Of a stretch of 64,000 bases of DNA, positions 8,151 to 16,900 are shown in pieces (positions within the stretch are counted from its first letter, which is position 1; each line of letters starts with the position of its first letter). The DNA is taken from positions 1-64,000 of the forward strand of contig JAGNHS010000007.1 in assembly GCA_018001635.1 (NCBI GenBank), in the 5' to 3' direction. Origin of the DNA: Pseudomonadota bacterium. GTDB taxonomy: Bacteria; Bdellovibrionota; UBA2428. A program made the position numbers and the translations under genes. The notes beneath the pieces were generated by a model. The model worked only from the letters and a program-made list of their open reading frames with translations. It did not search any database and was not told where the DNA came from.

Positions 8151-9577
8151 CTAAAGACTTTTGGCTTTTATTGGCCAGAGCTATTTTCTTCACAGCAAGT
8201 CACTCGTTTATGGTGATTGGTCTTTTGTTGGCCATTGTTCCACTGTTTTCATACTTCTTATTTGCAGGCGGTAATTTAATTTCTAGAATTATTCAGGGCG
8301 GAATACGAAGCGTTGGGTGGCTCTTTTTTTTACTGCCCGGAGTTTCTTGGGCTTTGTTATATTTGAAGTTTCAAAGTGTGTTTTCGATTTTACCTGATGG
8401 TTTTTGGGCTATAGTGATGGTCCACTTTTCTATGAATTTTTTTCTGCTTGTGAGCTTGTTTGTAGAGGATCTTAAAGAATCTATGCGGAGCGAAGCCAGA
8501 GAAACTTTAGAGGCGTCTTTAGTTTTTAACTTAGATGTTTTTGCTAAGTTTAGATCCATTTGGTGGCCAAGAATGCATTCTTTTTTTTTCTCTTGGCTGC
8601 CGGTTATATTCTTGTGGTGTTTTAGTTCCTTTTCTGTCGTTTTAATTTTGTCGATGAATCCTCGTCAGGTCAGCCCTGAAATTATGCTTTTTCAAAGTTT
8701 GTTGATGGGTCATGATGGGCCACGGGTTTGGGTTTTGCTTGCTTTTCAAATTGTTTTAGGGGTTGTTGTGGCGGTTCCGGTTTTTTTTAGGAATAAAAAG
8801 AACAAAACAGCTCAATTAACTCACGATTCAATCCATTTAAATTTTTTATTTAAACAGATGGGGCCACTTTATAAAAAGCTATCTTTGAGTGCTCACATTT
8901 TGATTGTCTTGATACTAGGGTTTTTTGTAAGTTTTCTTTTTAGAGCTGTTGGCTTTTCATATCCTCGAAATGAATTGTTTCTCCAGGCTCTTCAAAACTC
9001 TCTTTTGTTAGGATTCCTAACGGCTCTTTTCTCTCTTTTTTTAGCTGTAATTTTATCAGCCATAACATCAAAATATCGTAATTATTTTTTATGTTTTGCA
9101 GGGATCTCTCCAACTCTTGTGTTTTATTTGTTTTTGAGAACTTCACTAAGTGATTTGTCTTTAATGAACCCAAAATTTGAAATTACTTTCATAGCTCTTG
9201 GATTAACTTTAGTGAATTTAGCTCTTTATTCTCGTTGGATAGGTGAGCGCTTAGATATTTTGTCAAATGATTTAAAAGAAGCCGCCTCACTTATAGGGAT
9301 GGGACGATTGGCTTTTCTAATAAAAATTGAACTCAGCTTCTTAAAGCCAATAATAGCAAGAATAGCTTTGTATTCATTTTTAATAGCTTTGGGAGATCTG
9401 TCTTTTTCGATGCTTATAGCGGATAAAGCTATCTTATTAGCACCATTGGCGAGAATGTCTGTTCAAAGATACGACTTTAGTTTAGGACCTGCTCTGATTT
9501 GGATAGGCGTGCTGGCGACCTTATTTTACTTTCTGAGTATCAAAATGTTTTCTTTAATGGGGCGGTTTAAAAAATGA
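8123..9577 (+). CDS. thiP: Thiamine ABC transporter permease (fused two-domain)
   Basis: The 484-residue protein has about twelve hydrophobic segments in two halves. Each half carries the binding-protein-dependent permease fold; the second has the EAA-loop-like segment KEAASLIGMGRLAFLIKIEL. This fused layout is typical of ThiP and of ferric-ion permeases. ThiB directly upstream and ThiQ downstream favour thiamine. The start overlaps thiB by 28 bases; an in-frame ATG at 8135 is an equally possible start. It forms the inner-membrane channel for thiamine uptake. Confidence 0.85.
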   Translation: MGGTMEPTLTKDFWLLLARAIFFTASHSFMVIGLLLAIVPLFSYFLFAGGNLISRIIQGGIRSVGWLFFLLPGVSWALLYLKFQSVFSILPDGFWAIVMVHFSMNFFLLVSLFVEDLKESMRSEARETLEASLVFNLDVFAKFRSIWWPRMHSFFFSWLPVIFLWCFSSFSVVLILSMNPRQVSPEIMLFQSLLMGHDGPRVWVLLAFQIVLGVVVAVPVFFRNKKNKTAQLTHDSIHLNFLFKQMGPLYKKLSLSAHILIVLILGFFVSFLFRAVGFSYPRNELFLQALQNSLLLGFLTALFSLFLAVILSAITSKYRNYFLCFAGISPTLVFYLFLRTSLSDLSLMNPKFEITFIALGLTLVNLALYSRWIGERLDILSNDLKEAASLIGMGRLAFLIKIELSFLKPIIARIALYSFLIALGDLSFSMLIADKAILLAPLARMSVQRYDFSLGPALIWIGVLATLFYFLSIKMFSLMGRFKK

Positions 9578-10251
9578 ACTTAATTCAAGAAGTGCTTAGG
9601 GCAGATTCATTAGTTTTAAAAATTCCAGACAAAGAGAATATTGTATTAAGTTTTACAATTTTTCAAGGAGAGAGGGTGGTGTTGATGGGCCCCTCCGGCT
9701 GTGGGAAGACTACGATGTTGAAAGCTTTGGCTGGTCTTTTTCCATTGAGTGGAAAGGCTCTTGTCATTAATAAAAAAAATGTCATTGATTCTGCGCCCGC
9801 TCAAAGAAATCTTAGCTTTGTGTTCCAGGGTGGCGCACTTTTCCCTCATCTTTCTGTTTTTGAAAATTTAGATATTGTTCTTAAATATTCAAAAAAATAT
9901 TCAAAATTAAACAAACAGGAAAGAATTGCAAAGATAAAGCAATGTTTGTTGGAGGCAGGCTTTGATCCAATCACGTTTTCTAAAAAGTTAGCGTCGGGGT
10001 TAAGTGGTGGAGAGCGCCAGCGAGTCGCTATAATTAGGGCTCTGATTGTAGATGCCCCTCTTGTTTTGATGGATGAGCCTTTTAATGCGCTTGATGAAAA
10101 AACGAAAAATGAAATTATGCAGTGGACTAAAAATCGTTTAGAAGCAACAAACACCACTTTGTTGTTTGTCACTCATAATTCTTCTGAGGCCGAAATGATG
10201 GCAACAAAAAAAATTACTTGGAATCAAGGAGATCTTAAAATTGAATTTTAG
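9574..10251 (+). CDS. thiQ: Thiamine ABC transporter ATP-binding protein
   Basis: The 225-residue ABC ATPase has Walker A GPSGCGKTT at about residues 39-47, a Q-loop (VFQGGALFPHLSV), signature LSGGERQRVAI, Walker B VLMDEPF and switch His in LLFVTHN. The length fits ThiQ, which lacks the long C-terminal regulatory domain of ferric or spermidine importers. The start overlaps the end of thiP by 4 bases. It powers thiamine import at the cytoplasmic face. Assignment to thiamine rests on ThiB. Confidence 0.87.
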   Translation: MNLIQEVLRADSLVLKIPDKENIVLSFTIFQGERVVLMGPSGCGKTTMLKALAGLFPLSGKALVINKKNVIDSAPAQRNLSFVFQGGALFPHLSVFENLDIVLKYSKKYSKLNKQERIAKIKQCLLEAGFDPITFSKKLASGLSGGERQRVAIIRALIVDAPLVLMDEPFNALDEKTKNEIMQWTKNRLEATNTTLLFVTHNSSEAEMMATKKITWNQGDLKIEF

Positions 10252-10999
10252 TTTTATAAGTAAATATTTTTTATTTTTGAATATTTTATTATTAAATACT
10301 TGCTCTCAAAAAAGACCGGCTCATTTGCCGACTCAGGGAGTGAATAGAGAACTTAAGCAAATTTATTTTATTTTAGACAAAAAGCAAGAATGTGAATTTC
10401 CTTTTAGCTCTAGAATTCCAATCGAAGACATTGAGTCCAAAATGAACGCTAGAGTTTTTGTTCATAGGGTGGATACTCAAGATAAAAATTTGTTACGCGA
10501 AATTAATTCTCGCAATCCTCAATTGATAATTTTAGGACCTGGATGGCCTATGACCTTATGGCAGGAACTTTCTTTACCTTCTTTTCCGGGACGTTTGGTT
10601 GTAGGTTTGGCGCGGTCTGGGCCTTGGGTGACTTTGAAGCCTGATTGGAGTCTGATTTCATCCTTTTTTATCGATGCCTGTCGATTTGTAAACAATAAGG
10701 GATTGTGTGGAATCCGGCCTGAAGCTTGTCGTAAAAATTTAATTCAAAAAAATTCTATTAAATCAGAGAAAATATTACTTTCTTTTGATGAAGATGAAAT
10801 TGCCGCTGACTTTGTGGCAAAAGTGGCTTGGAATGATTTGCTAAGAGACCTCGATTCCCACAATTTTCAAAATCAAAATACATTAACGTTGAATATAAAA
10901 TCAGGATATCTTCAATTTTATACTCCTAATGCAGATTTAAATGATCTTAATAATCCCAAATCTAAGTTTCTCAGAACTTGGCTTTTAAAACATTTATGA
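10241..10999 (+). CDS. Putative lipoprotein of unknown function
   Basis: The 252-residue protein has an N-terminal hydrophobic segment ending in LLLNTC, so Cys22 is a plausible lipidation site. The rest contains LIILGPGWPMTLWQEL and a FIDACRFVNNKGLCG stretch. These loosely recall periplasmic binding proteins of the BMP/Med type, but the similarity is too weak to name it. The gene overlaps thiQ by 11 bases and is overlapped by the next hydrolase start (ATGA), so it is translated as part of the thi unit. An accessory role in uptake is possible but unproven. Confidence 0.7.
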   Translation: MNFSFISKYFLFLNILLLNTCSQKRPAHLPTQGVNRELKQIYFILDKKQECEFPFSSRIPIEDIESKMNARVFVHRVDTQDKNLLREINSRNPQLIILGPGWPMTLWQELSLPSFPGRLVVGLARSGPWVTLKPDWSLISSFFIDACRFVNNKGLCGIRPEACRKNLIQKNSIKSEKILLSFDEDEIAADFVAKVAWNDLLRDLDSHNFQNQNTLTLNIKSGYLQFYTPNADLNDLNNPKSKFLRTWLLKHL

Positions 11000-11799
11000 A
11001 GACAAACTTAGTTTTTGTTCATGGTTTTTTGGGCTCGTCATTGAATTGGGGAAGTGTCATTGCTCAATTGCGAAATCTACTGAGTTCGGATGATTTTAAT
11101 TTTTATGCAGTAGATTTGCTTTGGCATTCTAAAATCAATTCTTCTTATATTCCTGATGATGGCAAATTTATTAAGGAACTTTCAAACAATTTAAAGCAGA
11201 AATTAGAGCTTTTAGAGGGCCCTTTGATTCTGGTGGCACACTCATTTGGTCTTAGGCCATTGTTAGAATGGGTTGGAACTTCTTTTGAAGAAAGGGCTTC
11301 GGTTTGGATTGTAGAAGATTCTGCGCCAGTTCTTAGCGATCATGGGTACCAATTTTTAAATGAAATTCTTTTTTCTACTCCGGTCCCCTTTTCAAATAGA
11401 AAGGAGGCCAAAGAGTATTTTGATTCTAAGTATTCTGATGACAAATCTTTGTCGCAATTTCTTTTAACGAATATTTCTGATTTGGCTCCAGGCCAGTGGA
11501 CATGGAAATTTAATATAGAAGCTTTAAGAGAGCTTTTGCAGGAAGCCCGAAAAACGCCTCGTTGGGATGCTTGGTCTCAATTCAAGGGTAGGGTCTTTTT
11601 ACTTTATGGCGGGCGGTCTAATGTGCTTGGCTCAGAGACTTTAGGGCAATGTCTTGAAAGTAGAAAAGAAGCTCATTTAGAGACGGTCCTTTTTGAAAAC
11701 TCAAATCATTGGCTACATTTCGAAGATCGAGATCGCTTTGTTTTTGAAGTTAAAAGAATTATAGAAAATGAGCAGCTTTTGTTGAATAAAAGATCTTAA
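10996..11799 (+). CDS. Alpha/beta-hydrolase fold protein
   Basis: The start is taken as ATG 10996, whose ATGA overlaps the upstream stop, giving 267 residues; an in-frame ATG at 10978 would add six. Visible features are the oxyanion segment VHGFLGSSLNW and a nucleophile elbow reading AHSFG (Ser after His, not the canonical G-x-S-x-G). A late acidic region and a C-terminal His (ENSNHWLHFED) complete a plausible Ser-His-acid triad. It is probably a cytoplasmic esterase or acyltransferase-type enzyme. The substrate is unknown. It ends the thi cluster and overlaps the convergent LysM gene by 4 bases. Confidence 0.78.
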   Translation: MKTNLVFVHGFLGSSLNWGSVIAQLRNLLSSDDFNFYAVDLLWHSKINSSYIPDDGKFIKELSNNLKQKLELLEGPLILVAHSFGLRPLLEWVGTSFEERASVWIVEDSAPVLSDHGYQFLNEILFSTPVPFSNRKEAKEYFDSKYSDDKSLSQFLLTNISDLAPGQWTWKFNIEALRELLQEARKTPRWDAWSQFKGRVFLLYGGRSNVLGSETLGQCLESRKEAHLETVLFENSNHWLHFEDRDRFVFEVKRIIENEQLLLNKRS

Positions 11800-12806
11800 G
11801 CTCTAGCTCGTCTTCGTTTAATAACTAGAAAGGCAACAGCACCAAGAATAACAAGCAGACCAATAATCATTGGCTTTTTACTCTTTTTAGGAGTCGCTAT
11901 TTTTGCTTCAGCTGAGCCTTCAGCAATTTCATCTTGTAGATTGATACCGTCATCAGAAGTGCCTAGATCAAGATCTCCAGATTTTGATTGGTCAACATTT
12001 GCCTGCTCTGCTTGAGCTGCTTGCGCAGCTTGCTCTGCCTGTCCAGCTTGAGCGCTGTTGGCGGCTTGAGCATTTTGACCAGAGCCATTGCTTACAAATT
12101 CTTGAAGCTTTGCAGCGGTGTCTACTTGTGGTTGAAAGACTAATTGCGTTCCTGGCTCAATTGAATCAGGGTCAATGATTTGAGGATTCATTGAAGCCAG
12201 AATTCTCCAGGCCCTTTCATCTCCATATATTTTCTTAGCGATGCTTTTTAAAGTATCACCATCAGTACTAGTTATTTGTCCGTTTGAGGCTCCAAAGTCT
12301 TCTCCAAAAGAAAGCATTTGTGCGCTGTCGGAATGTCTAAATGGAGAGTTGTAATATATAACGTTACCGATCTTAGGTTTTTTAGTACTGTTCCATTTTT
12401 TTAGAAGCTCAGCTCTATCTGGGCGTCCGTAGAACTTATTTGATAAAGCAGAATAGTCTTCTTGGTTACTTTGAACAAAGTAAAAGGCATTCATAAAGAA
12501 ACCGTCTTTTTCAAAGGGAGTGGTTTTTACTGTTGCAGCTTTTGCGCCAGAAGAAGATTTTCCTGAACTAGACTCTTTAGAGCCTTCTACTTCAAGAGAA
12601 TCACTGCTGCCAACTTGTCCGCTTGAAGAAGTGTCAGAGATGTCTTCTGATGCTGGAGCTTCTTGTGCGGTTGAAGTGACGTCTTCAGAAAGGAAAGCAT
12701 CATCGTTTTCTTTTGTAGCAGTCTTCTTATTAGAAGAACATGCAACAAATAGAGAAAGCGCTAAGAGTGGCAACATGCGCTTTGATGTAAAATCTCTGAT
12801 GAACAT
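11796..12806 (-). CDS. LysM-domain lipoprotein with C-terminal membrane helix
   Basis: The ATG at 12806 has a strong ribosome-binding site (AAGGGGAG just upstream). The 336-residue product has a lipobox ending at Cys23 (LFVACSS), a Ser/Glu/Asp-rich linker, and a degenerate LysM-like unit near residues 108-152. A clear LysM follows near 178-226 (DGDTLKSIAKKIYGDERAW). An Ala/Gln-rich repeat segment near 240-275 precedes a C-terminal helix (MIIGLLVILGAVAFLVI) with a KRRRARA end. LysM binds peptidoglycan. Having both a lipid anchor and a membrane helix is unusual. Confidence 0.85.
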   Translation of the reverse strand: MFIRDFTSKRMLPLLALSLFVACSSNKKTATKENDDAFLSEDVTSTAQEAPASEDISDTSSSGQVGSSDSLEVEGSKESSSGKSSSGAKAATVKTTPFEKDGFFMNAFYFVQSNQEDYSALSNKFYGRPDRAELLKKWNSTKKPKIGNVIYYNSPFRHSDSAQMLSFGEDFGASNGQITSTDGDTLKSIAKKIYGDERAWRILASMNPQIIDPDSIEPGTQLVFQPQVDTAAKLQEFVSNGSGQNAQAANSAQAGQAEQAAQAAQAEQANVDQSKSGDLDLGTSDDGINLQDEIAEGSAEAKIATPKKSKKPMIIGLLVILGAVAFLVIKRRRARA

Positions 12807-12932
12807 AGCTCCCCTTAATATCTATTCTAGGGAGTCATCGGCATAATTCAATAAGACTTTAATAAATTGCGCGCCAATAATTTGTGCAGAAATTTTTTTA
12901 CCGAAAGTCTCTATAGATATAGAATCAACTCA

Positions 12933-14144
12933 ATGAAACTCGGAGTAGAGAAATTATTTAGCGAATCAAAACTTAATAAAGAATTAACAGGAAGAAAAAT
13001 TTCTCTTGTTTGTCATCAAGCCTCAATCAATAAAAGTTTGTTACACACTTTGGATTTGCTCGCTAAAGATCCGAAATGCCAATTGATATCTGTTATGGGG
13101 CCTCAACATGGATTGAAGACTGATAAGCAAGATAACATGATTGAAACTGATGACGAGCTTCATTCAAAATATAAAATTCCAGTTCATAGTCTCTATGGAC
13201 GTGTCAGAGAACCAACATCAAAAATGATGGAGGGATGGGATCTAATGTTGTTTGACCTTCAAGATATTGGATGTCGCATTTATACATACGTGACAACTTT
13301 ATTTTATTGTTTGAAGGCCTGTGAAAAATATAAAAAAGAAATATGGATTCTTGATAGACCTAATCCTGTAGGCAGAAGAAACGAAGGTTTATTACTTGAT
13401 GAATCTATGATTTCATTTGTCGGAGCCGCTTCGGGTTTGCAGTTTCAACATGGAATGACTTTGGGTGAGCTCGCGAAGTTTTTTATTAAAAGCAGATCTT
13501 TAAATCTCAATCTTAAAGTTGTTGAGATGGAAGCCTATAGCCCAAATGCAGCTCCAAATTATGGTTGGCCCATAGAAGTAGAAATGCCTTGGGTGAACCC
13601 AAGTCCAAACATTCCAAGACTTAGTTCTGCCCAATGCTTTCCTGGGACTGTTTTACTTGAAGGAACAACTTTATCTGAGGGCCGGGGTACAACTCGTCCT
13701 TTGGAGCTTTGGGGAGCCCCAGGTGTTGATGCCGAAAAAGTCATTAAACGCATGAAGCAGAAGTCTTCAGAGTGGATGGAGGGCTGTTATTTGCGACCAT
13801 GCTACTTTGAGCCGAGTTTTCATAAATATTCTGGAAAGCTTTGTGAAGGATTTCAAATTCATTTAGACGCAGGGTTTTTTGATCCTAATAAGTTTAGACC
13901 CTTTAGATTAATGATGCTGACTTTCAAAGTTTTGAAAGAGCTCCATCCGGAACTTATGAAATGGCGCCAGCCTCCTTATGAATACGAAAATGAGCGATTG
14001 GCTATAGATCTTTTGAGTGGTTCTAGCTTTTGTAGAAGTTGGGTAGATGACAATAATGCTGAAGTTGGAGACCTTGAGCGGGCTCTTGGGCAATCTGAGA
14101 AGCAGTGGGAAGAAGTCAGAAAAGAATTCCTAATTTATAAATGA
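12933..14144 (+). CDS. NamZ-family (DUF1343) exo-beta-N-acetylmuramidase-like protein
   Basis: The start is ATG 12933 (403 residues); the longer frame from a TTG at 12867 adds 22 unconvincing residues. The sequence follows the DUF1343 pattern: LTGRKISLVCHQAS, MGPQHGL, a PVHSLYGRVREP segment, LMLFDLQDIGCRIYTYVTTL, LDRPNPVGR and LSEGRGTTRPLELWGAP. NamZ removes terminal N-acetylmuramic acid from peptidoglycan fragments. There is no signal peptide, which suggests a cytoplasmic recycling role (inference). It is flanked by a convergent VKOR-DsbA gene. Confidence 0.87.
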   Translation: MKLGVEKLFSESKLNKELTGRKISLVCHQASINKSLLHTLDLLAKDPKCQLISVMGPQHGLKTDKQDNMIETDDELHSKYKIPVHSLYGRVREPTSKMMEGWDLMLFDLQDIGCRIYTYVTTLFYCLKACEKYKKEIWILDRPNPVGRRNEGLLLDESMISFVGAASGLQFQHGMTLGELAKFFIKSRSLNLNLKVVEMEAYSPNAAPNYGWPIEVEMPWVNPSPNIPRLSSAQCFPGTVLLEGTTLSEGRGTTRPLELWGAPGVDAEKVIKRMKQKSSEWMEGCYLRPCYFEPSFHKYSGKLCEGFQIHLDAGFFDPNKFRPFRLMMLTFKVLKELHPELMKWRQPPYEYENERLAIDLLSGSSFCRSWVDDNNAEVGDLERALGQSEKQWEEVRKEFLIYK

Positions 14145-14146
14145 TT

Positions 14147-14185
14147 AATCAAAGTGTTCAATTAATGGCTTTAATGACTTTGATT
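14147..14185. other. Hairpin at the convergent ends of the NamZ and VKOR-DsbA genes
   Basis: AATCAAAGT at 14147-14155 pairs with ACTTTGATT at 14177-14185, and ATTAA/TTAAT inside adds a short inner stem. The right arm covers the last codons of the minus-strand gene. No T-run follows directly, but six Ts begin at about 14191 on the plus strand, so it may act as a weak terminator or protect the 3' end. Confidence 0.45.
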
Positions 14186-15358
14186 GGCTAAATATTTTTT
14201 AATGGCATCGTTAAAAAGTGGTGGCATATGAGCCCCTCTAAATTGACGTCCATTAATATATAGCGATGGAGTGGAATCAACTCCTATGGCAATAGCCTCT
14301 TCAATTTGATCAAGTAAAGCTTGATGTGTTTCGAGAGAATCTCGACATTGAGTTAAGTCAGGGTCAATCAGCGATTCTGCTTTGGCAGCGTCATCAATGC
14401 TCGCCTTGCATATTGTTGATTGCTTTTCAAAAACTTTGTCTTTAAATCTTATAAAGGCTGCGTTTCCCAATTTTTTGTAAACGCACAAAGATGTCTTTGC
14501 AGCGTAACAAGCAAAGGGGTGCATCGTGCTTTTGACGCTTGGATTACAGCTCGAATCTAGTGGAAAGTTTTTATAAACCAATTTTACTCCAATAGGATAG
14601 TTCTTCATAAGCAAGGGAAGAGTTTTTGCAGATCGTCCGCAAAAGGGACATTGAAAATCACTGTATTCAACAAGAGTGATTTTTGCGGCAGGATCACCAA
14701 TAAAAGGAAGATTGTCGCTTTTTAGAGATTGCTCTTTGCTGGTTGCGTGAGATTCCCAATATAAGGAGATTTCTTTTTCCGATAAAGGGTTTGAGTTTAA
14801 GCTGTGACTCATAATGGTAGGCATAAAAAAAGAAAAAAGTGTCATCACTACCAGAGTGCTTATAAAAGATGTGGAAAATTTTAATGAGAAGTTTTTGGGA
14901 GCAGACTTTAATCCTATCTGGCTTACGCAAAGTAAGGAGATATTAATAAGGTAACTTAATGTACAGAACATACAAATATTGTGCAAAATAAAAAAAGAGA
15001 CGTAGGCCAAGTAAACAGTGGGAAAAATTCCTAATAAACTGAGCGCTTTGATCCAAGTAGCGCTTTGATTGGCGATTTCCTTTTGGTTGTCAGTAAATGC
15101 GAAAAACAATCTTAAAGAAAAGGCCAGAATAAAAAGGTAAAAAAGTGTGCCCCAAGCTGAGGTCGGTATTCCTAGAATACTGCTGTATTGAGAAAGGGCC
15201 GCGGCATCACAATTAACACGCTCTGAAATGTTACAAAATGATTTTTCCGCTACGCCTTCTGAGAAGAGTCTTTGTCTATGCCACAAAGTGTATAAAGCAT
15301 TGAAGAGACCGGCTATTGAAATTCCGATGAGTATGAGTGAAGATTTTTTTTCTTTCAT
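14171..15358 (-). CDS. VKOR-DsbA fusion (disulfide-bond formation)
   Basis: The start is taken as ATG 15358 (395 residues); a GTG 15 bases upstream is possible. The N-terminal half is a vitamin K epoxide reductase domain of about five helices. It carries a cysteine pair (CNISERVNC, near residues 42 and 50) and the catalytic CMFC motif in a later helix. The C-terminal half is a DsbA-like thioredoxin domain with active site CPFC in DFQCPFCGRSAK. Such fusions oxidise periplasmic proteins and pass electrons to quinone within one polypeptide. No separate dsbA or dsbB is nearby. Confidence 0.9.
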   Translation of the reverse strand: MKEKKSSLILIGISIAGLFNALYTLWHRQRLFSEGVAEKSFCNISERVNCDAAALSQYSSILGIPTSAWGTLFYLFILAFSLRLFFAFTDNQKEIANQSATWIKALSLLGIFPTVYLAYVSFFILHNICMFCTLSYLINISLLCVSQIGLKSAPKNFSLKFSTSFISTLVVMTLFSFFMPTIMSHSLNSNPLSEKEISLYWESHATSKEQSLKSDNLPFIGDPAAKITLVEYSDFQCPFCGRSAKTLPLLMKNYPIGVKLVYKNFPLDSSCNPSVKSTMHPFACYAAKTSLCVYKKLGNAAFIRFKDKVFEKQSTICKASIDDAAKAESLIDPDLTQCRDSLETHQALLDQIEEAIAIGVDSTPSLYINGRQFRGAHMPPLFNDAIKKYLANQSH

Positions 15359-15385
15359 AGGAGTTGGAACCACAATAGCACGCTC

Positions 15386-15880
15386 TTAAAAAAAGTAGGA
15401 GGCGTCAACAAAGGGGAATATTAAGCGGATGGGAAAGTGAACGCTGACACCACCACTAATTCTGAAATTAGACCAAAGTTGAAAGTCTAATCCACCCAGG
15501 AGCCAGCCCGCGGCAAGACTTTCATCCAGGCCTTGAAACTGTTTTTTTCCTGTGACGCGGATAAAATTTACGCCACCACCGATCATCGGAGTCAGGGCTT
15601 CATCTAAGAAATAGACGCGGAGCGAAGGTCCAAAGGATTGAGTTTCAATATCTTTAAGTTTCATGTAACCCGATGACGCCAAAATAGCCATGTAGGGACT
15701 CCATTGATAAATAAACGAAAATCCAATTAAGGCAGGGGGCGGTGTACCGACGGAAGCCGCTAATCCAATGGGATGTTCAGCTCTAGAGTCCCATGCATAT
15801 GTGCTTTGAGTGAATTGATAAAGAATGCCGACTAAAAGGAAGAAATATTTAAAGTTTTTAAAGACGCGCTTGATGATCAT
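15386..15880 (-). CDS. Small outer-membrane beta-barrel-like protein
   Basis: The 164-residue protein has a signal peptide (cleavage near TYA-WD). Its alternating hydrophobic strands are rich in Gly and aromatic residues, such as GLAASVGTPPPALIGFSFIYQW, and it ends in a terminal Phe, the usual outer-membrane barrel signature. About eight strands would fit. No specific family was recognised. It lies 27 bases upstream of the VKOR-DsbA start on the same strand, so the two may be co-transcribed. Confidence 0.65.
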   Translation of the reverse strand: MIIKRVFKNFKYFFLLVGILYQFTQSTYAWDSRAEHPIGLAASVGTPPPALIGFSFIYQWSPYMAILASSGYMKLKDIETQSFGPSLRVYFLDEALTPMIGGGVNFIRVTGKKQFQGLDESLAAGWLLGGLDFQLWSNFRISGGVSVHFPIRLIFPFVDASYFF

Positions 15881-15928
15881 TCTTGCAGACCATTTTAATT
15901 CATCTTACAATCAAAAGAAGGGGTAACT

Positions 15929-16900
15929 TTGAAAGTTCCAAAAAATGTTTGGGTTTTTTATGGTGGTCCTTCCTCTGAGCGTGAGGTGAGCTTGCGCAGT
16001 GGTAAGGGCGTGGGAGATGCCCTTGCTCGTAAAGGCATTAATGTTGAATTGATAGACGTGACGCCAGGCGAGTCTTTAGCTCAATTGGTGTTGAGCAAAA
16101 GTAGACCCGATATTGTGTTTCTCGCACTTCATGGACGCTTTGGTGAAGACGGTACAATTCAAGGATTTTTAGAAAGTTTAGAAATTCCATTTATTGGGAG
16201 CGGAAGTTTTTCCTCGGCTCTTTGTATGGACAAAATTGCGACAAAGTTAGTTATGGAGAACGCAGGATTGCCTTGTATTCCCGGAAAGAATTTTTATTCT
16301 CATGAAGAAGTCGCTGCGTTTGTGTCTCTTCCTAAAAATAAAAACTGGATAGTGGGGCACCAAAAATTCATTAAAGCCTCTCGTCAAGGATCAACCATTG
16401 GAACTTATCGATTTGTACCTGAGGAACATTCGGACCCTGTGGCTGCCTTTAAAAAAACTTGTGATGAAGCTTTGACTTACGACAATAGATTAGTCGTTGA
16501 AGATTGGATTAAAGGTCGTGAACTGACTGTGACTTTGTTTAAAGGCAAGGCACTTCCAATAGTTGAAATTCGCCCTAAAAGTCAGTTCTATGATTTTCAA
16601 CATAAGTATACAAAGGGATTTACGGAATATCTTTGCCCGGCTCCTGTGGATGCTGCCGTTGCAAAAGACATTCAAACATGTGCTGAAAGAGCCTTTGTTG
16701 TTTTGGAGAATAAAGATTTTTGTAGAATGGATGTTTTGTTGTGTGATGATAATAGTTTTCACATTTTAGAAATGAACACTCTACCTGGAATGACTGAAAC
16801 GTCGCTTGTTCCAAAGGCAGCGGCGGCCAGTGGATTGTCGTACGATGATTTTGTGGAGGAGCTTCTTCTGTCGTCTATAAAACGCCAGGAGAAAAAATGA
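15929..16900 (+). CDS. ddl: D-alanine--D-alanine ligase
   Basis: The start is TTG 15929, supported by AGAAGGGG six to ten bases upstream. The 323-residue product shows GGPSSEREVSLRSG, LHGRFGEDGTIQG, GSGSFSSALCMDK, the ATP-grasp segment KASRQGSTIG, GRELTVTLF, CRMDVLL and the metal/substrate end motif EMNTLPGMT. It joins two D-Ala molecules for the peptidoglycan stem. It heads ddl-ftsQ-ftsA-ftsZ; the next start overlaps its stop by 4 bases, the usual division/cell-wall arrangement. Confidence 0.95.
   Translation: MKVPKNVWVFYGGPSSEREVSLRSGKGVGDALARKGINVELIDVTPGESLAQLVLSKSRPDIVFLALHGRFGEDGTIQGFLESLEIPFIGSGSFSSALCMDKIATKLVMENAGLPCIPGKNFYSHEEVAAFVSLPKNKNWIVGHQKFIKASRQGSTIGTYRFVPEEHSDPVAAFKKTCDEALTYDNRLVVEDWIKGRELTVTLFKGKALPIVEIRPKSQFYDFQHKYTKGFTEYLCPAPVDAAVAKDIQTCAERAFVVLENKDFCRMDVLLCDDNSFHILEMNTLPGMTETSLVPKAAAASGLSYDDFVEELLLSSIKRQEKK

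Noticed and set aside
11232-11250. TGGCAC elements inside genes (for example at 11232, 23118 and 59811)
   Set aside because: They lack TTGC or a close variant at the right distance, so they are not sigma-54 promoters.
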